A stretch of DNA of 64,000 bases from Endozoicomonas sp. G2_1. Lineage in GTDB: Bacteria; Pseudomonadota; Gammaproteobacteria; Enterobacterales; Alteromonadaceae. The stretch spans positions 1 through 64,000 of the forward strand of contig NZ_JAGHQT010000004.1 of assembly GCF_017744155.1 (NCBI RefSeq). Reading direction: 5' to 3'. This document shows positions 63,466 through 64,000 of the stretch, one piece after another. Below the pieces are notes generated by a model. That model did no database searches. It was not told the origin of the DNA and was given only the letters and a program-made list of their open reading frames with translations. The position numbers and the translations under genes are program-made. The first letter of the stretch is position 1. Each line of letters begins with the position of its first letter.

Positions 63466-64000
63466 ATGAACAAGAAAACTATCTTGAGCAGTATGATACT
63501 GGCCTCTGGTCTTGTACCGTATGTTGCGCTGGCGGAATCCTCCGTACCAGCACAAGTTTTCAACGTAGACGAAAACTCAAAAGTCAACACGACCATTGGC
63601 ACCATTAGTTTCCTTGATGGTGTATCAGATAAAACCGTGCGTTTAGAAGTAGGTACCACTGAGATTAAAAACTGGGTAACAAACGGTGAATCGTTTGAGC
63701 CTACCACGTTTAGATCTAGTTTTAGCCAAGCGCCTATTGTCTTTGGTCAAATCCAGTCGAATAGTGATTATGCGGTTGACTATGAAGTCAGTACCTATTC
63801 GTATTCTGGTGTCACTAGCAAAAACCATAGCAACTTGTTAATGCGTTATCGCATCAACAATGTTAGCGCAACAGGTTTTGACGCGGTGCTTGAGTCTGAA
63901 CTAGACAAAAAGGGCACCAGTGTTATTCAAAGCTTTCTCAGCACAGGCGAAGGTGAAACTTTAGGTTGGATCGCCTTTGCTGAACCGATTTCTGGGCTGT
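63466..64000 (+). CDS. Secreted protein with lectin-like domain, N-terminal part (runs off window)
   Basis: 178 codons are visible. The site GGAGAG precedes ATG 63466. A signal peptide MNKKTILSSMILASGLVPYV ends in ALA-ES. The exported part reads VPAQVFNVDENSKVNTTIGT, then a segment with SFEPTTFRSSFSQAPIVFGQ, VRIN-like repeats (RYRINNVSATGFDAVLESEL) and GEGETLGWIAFAEPIS. The pattern F..F..aPiVf.q..., nVsatGFd, and EtlGwIA resembles an H-type-lectin-like beta domain common in large marine exoproteins. The true length and C-terminus are unknown, so neither adhesion nor enzyme activity can be excluded. Confidence 0.65.
   Translation, partial: MNKKTILSSMILASGLVPYVALAESSVPAQVFNVDENSKVNTTIGTISFLDGVSDKTVRLEVGTTEIKNWVTNGESFEPTTFRSSFSQAPIVFGQIQSNSDYAVDYEVSTYSYSGVTSKNHSNLLMRYRINNVSATGFDAVLESELDKKGTSVIQSFLSTGEGETLGWIAFAEPISGL

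Overview
The window looks like chromosomal DNA of a marine, low-GC gammaproteobacterium of the Alteromonadales, most likely Colwelliaceae (Colwellia/Thalassotalea-like). This is inferred from gene order (fldB-dsbC-recJ-prfB-lysS; barA divergent from rlmD-relA-mazG; holD-rimI; queA-tgt-yajC-secD-secF; ydbH-ynbE-ydbL), from the large TonB-dependent outer-membrane investment, and from protein sequence style. No 16S gene is present, so genus is not provable here.

Layout. 1-179: the end of an IS3-family insertion sequence. 437-1432: a tRNA cluster with one tRNA-Ser(GCT), three identical tRNA-Arg(ACG) copies and three decayed tRNA-Arg relics in a tandem amplification. 1682-5192: the sodium-pumping oxaloacetate decarboxylase operon oadGAB behind two palindromic operator-like sites. 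5337-8698: an exported protein with a PEP-CTERM-like tail, pdxH, an exported M20 amidohydrolase and a tiny PA3496-like gene. 8726-15163: tmcA, a Fur-box-controlled pair of small unknown genes, an ABC-2 exporter pair, a Tat-exported DUF1569 protein and a CPBP protease. 15414-15873: a Zur-type operator and the zinc-free ribosomal paralogues rpmE2-rpmJ2. 15915-26654: housekeeping genes (DUF3545, talB, yaaA, srmB, fldB, dsbC, recJ, prfB with its programmed frameshift, lysS and a small conserved protein). 26748-34599: barA, rlmD, relA, mazG and a DUF454 protein. 34623-38564: a DUF58/MoxR pair and a DUF2878-chalcone isomerase-DUF3833 set.

38664-50072 is the most interesting block. It encodes a duplicated, probably beta-helical lipoprotein, a TonB-dependent receptor, and then a complete dedicated energiser: DUF3450 protein, TtpC-like ExbB, ExbB, ExbD, TonB and a TPR protein. 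Both the lipoprotein and the DUF3450 gene are preceded by 7-bp elements in 11-bp phase, the architecture of PhoB boxes. I infer a phosphate-starvation-controlled outer-membrane import system whose substrate is unknown.

50104-59056: rimI, holD, tRNA-Trp, aceK, queA, tgt, yajC and secDF. 59071-59350: a 280-bp foldback element with terminal inverted repeats. 59402-62985: the ydbH-ynbE-ydbL envelope operon. 63401-64000: a strong promoter and the first part of a secreted protein that runs off the window.

Metal and nutrient control is a theme: separate Fur-like, Zur-like and PhoB-like sites can be read directly from the sequence, each in front of genes whose known or inferred roles fit the regulator.
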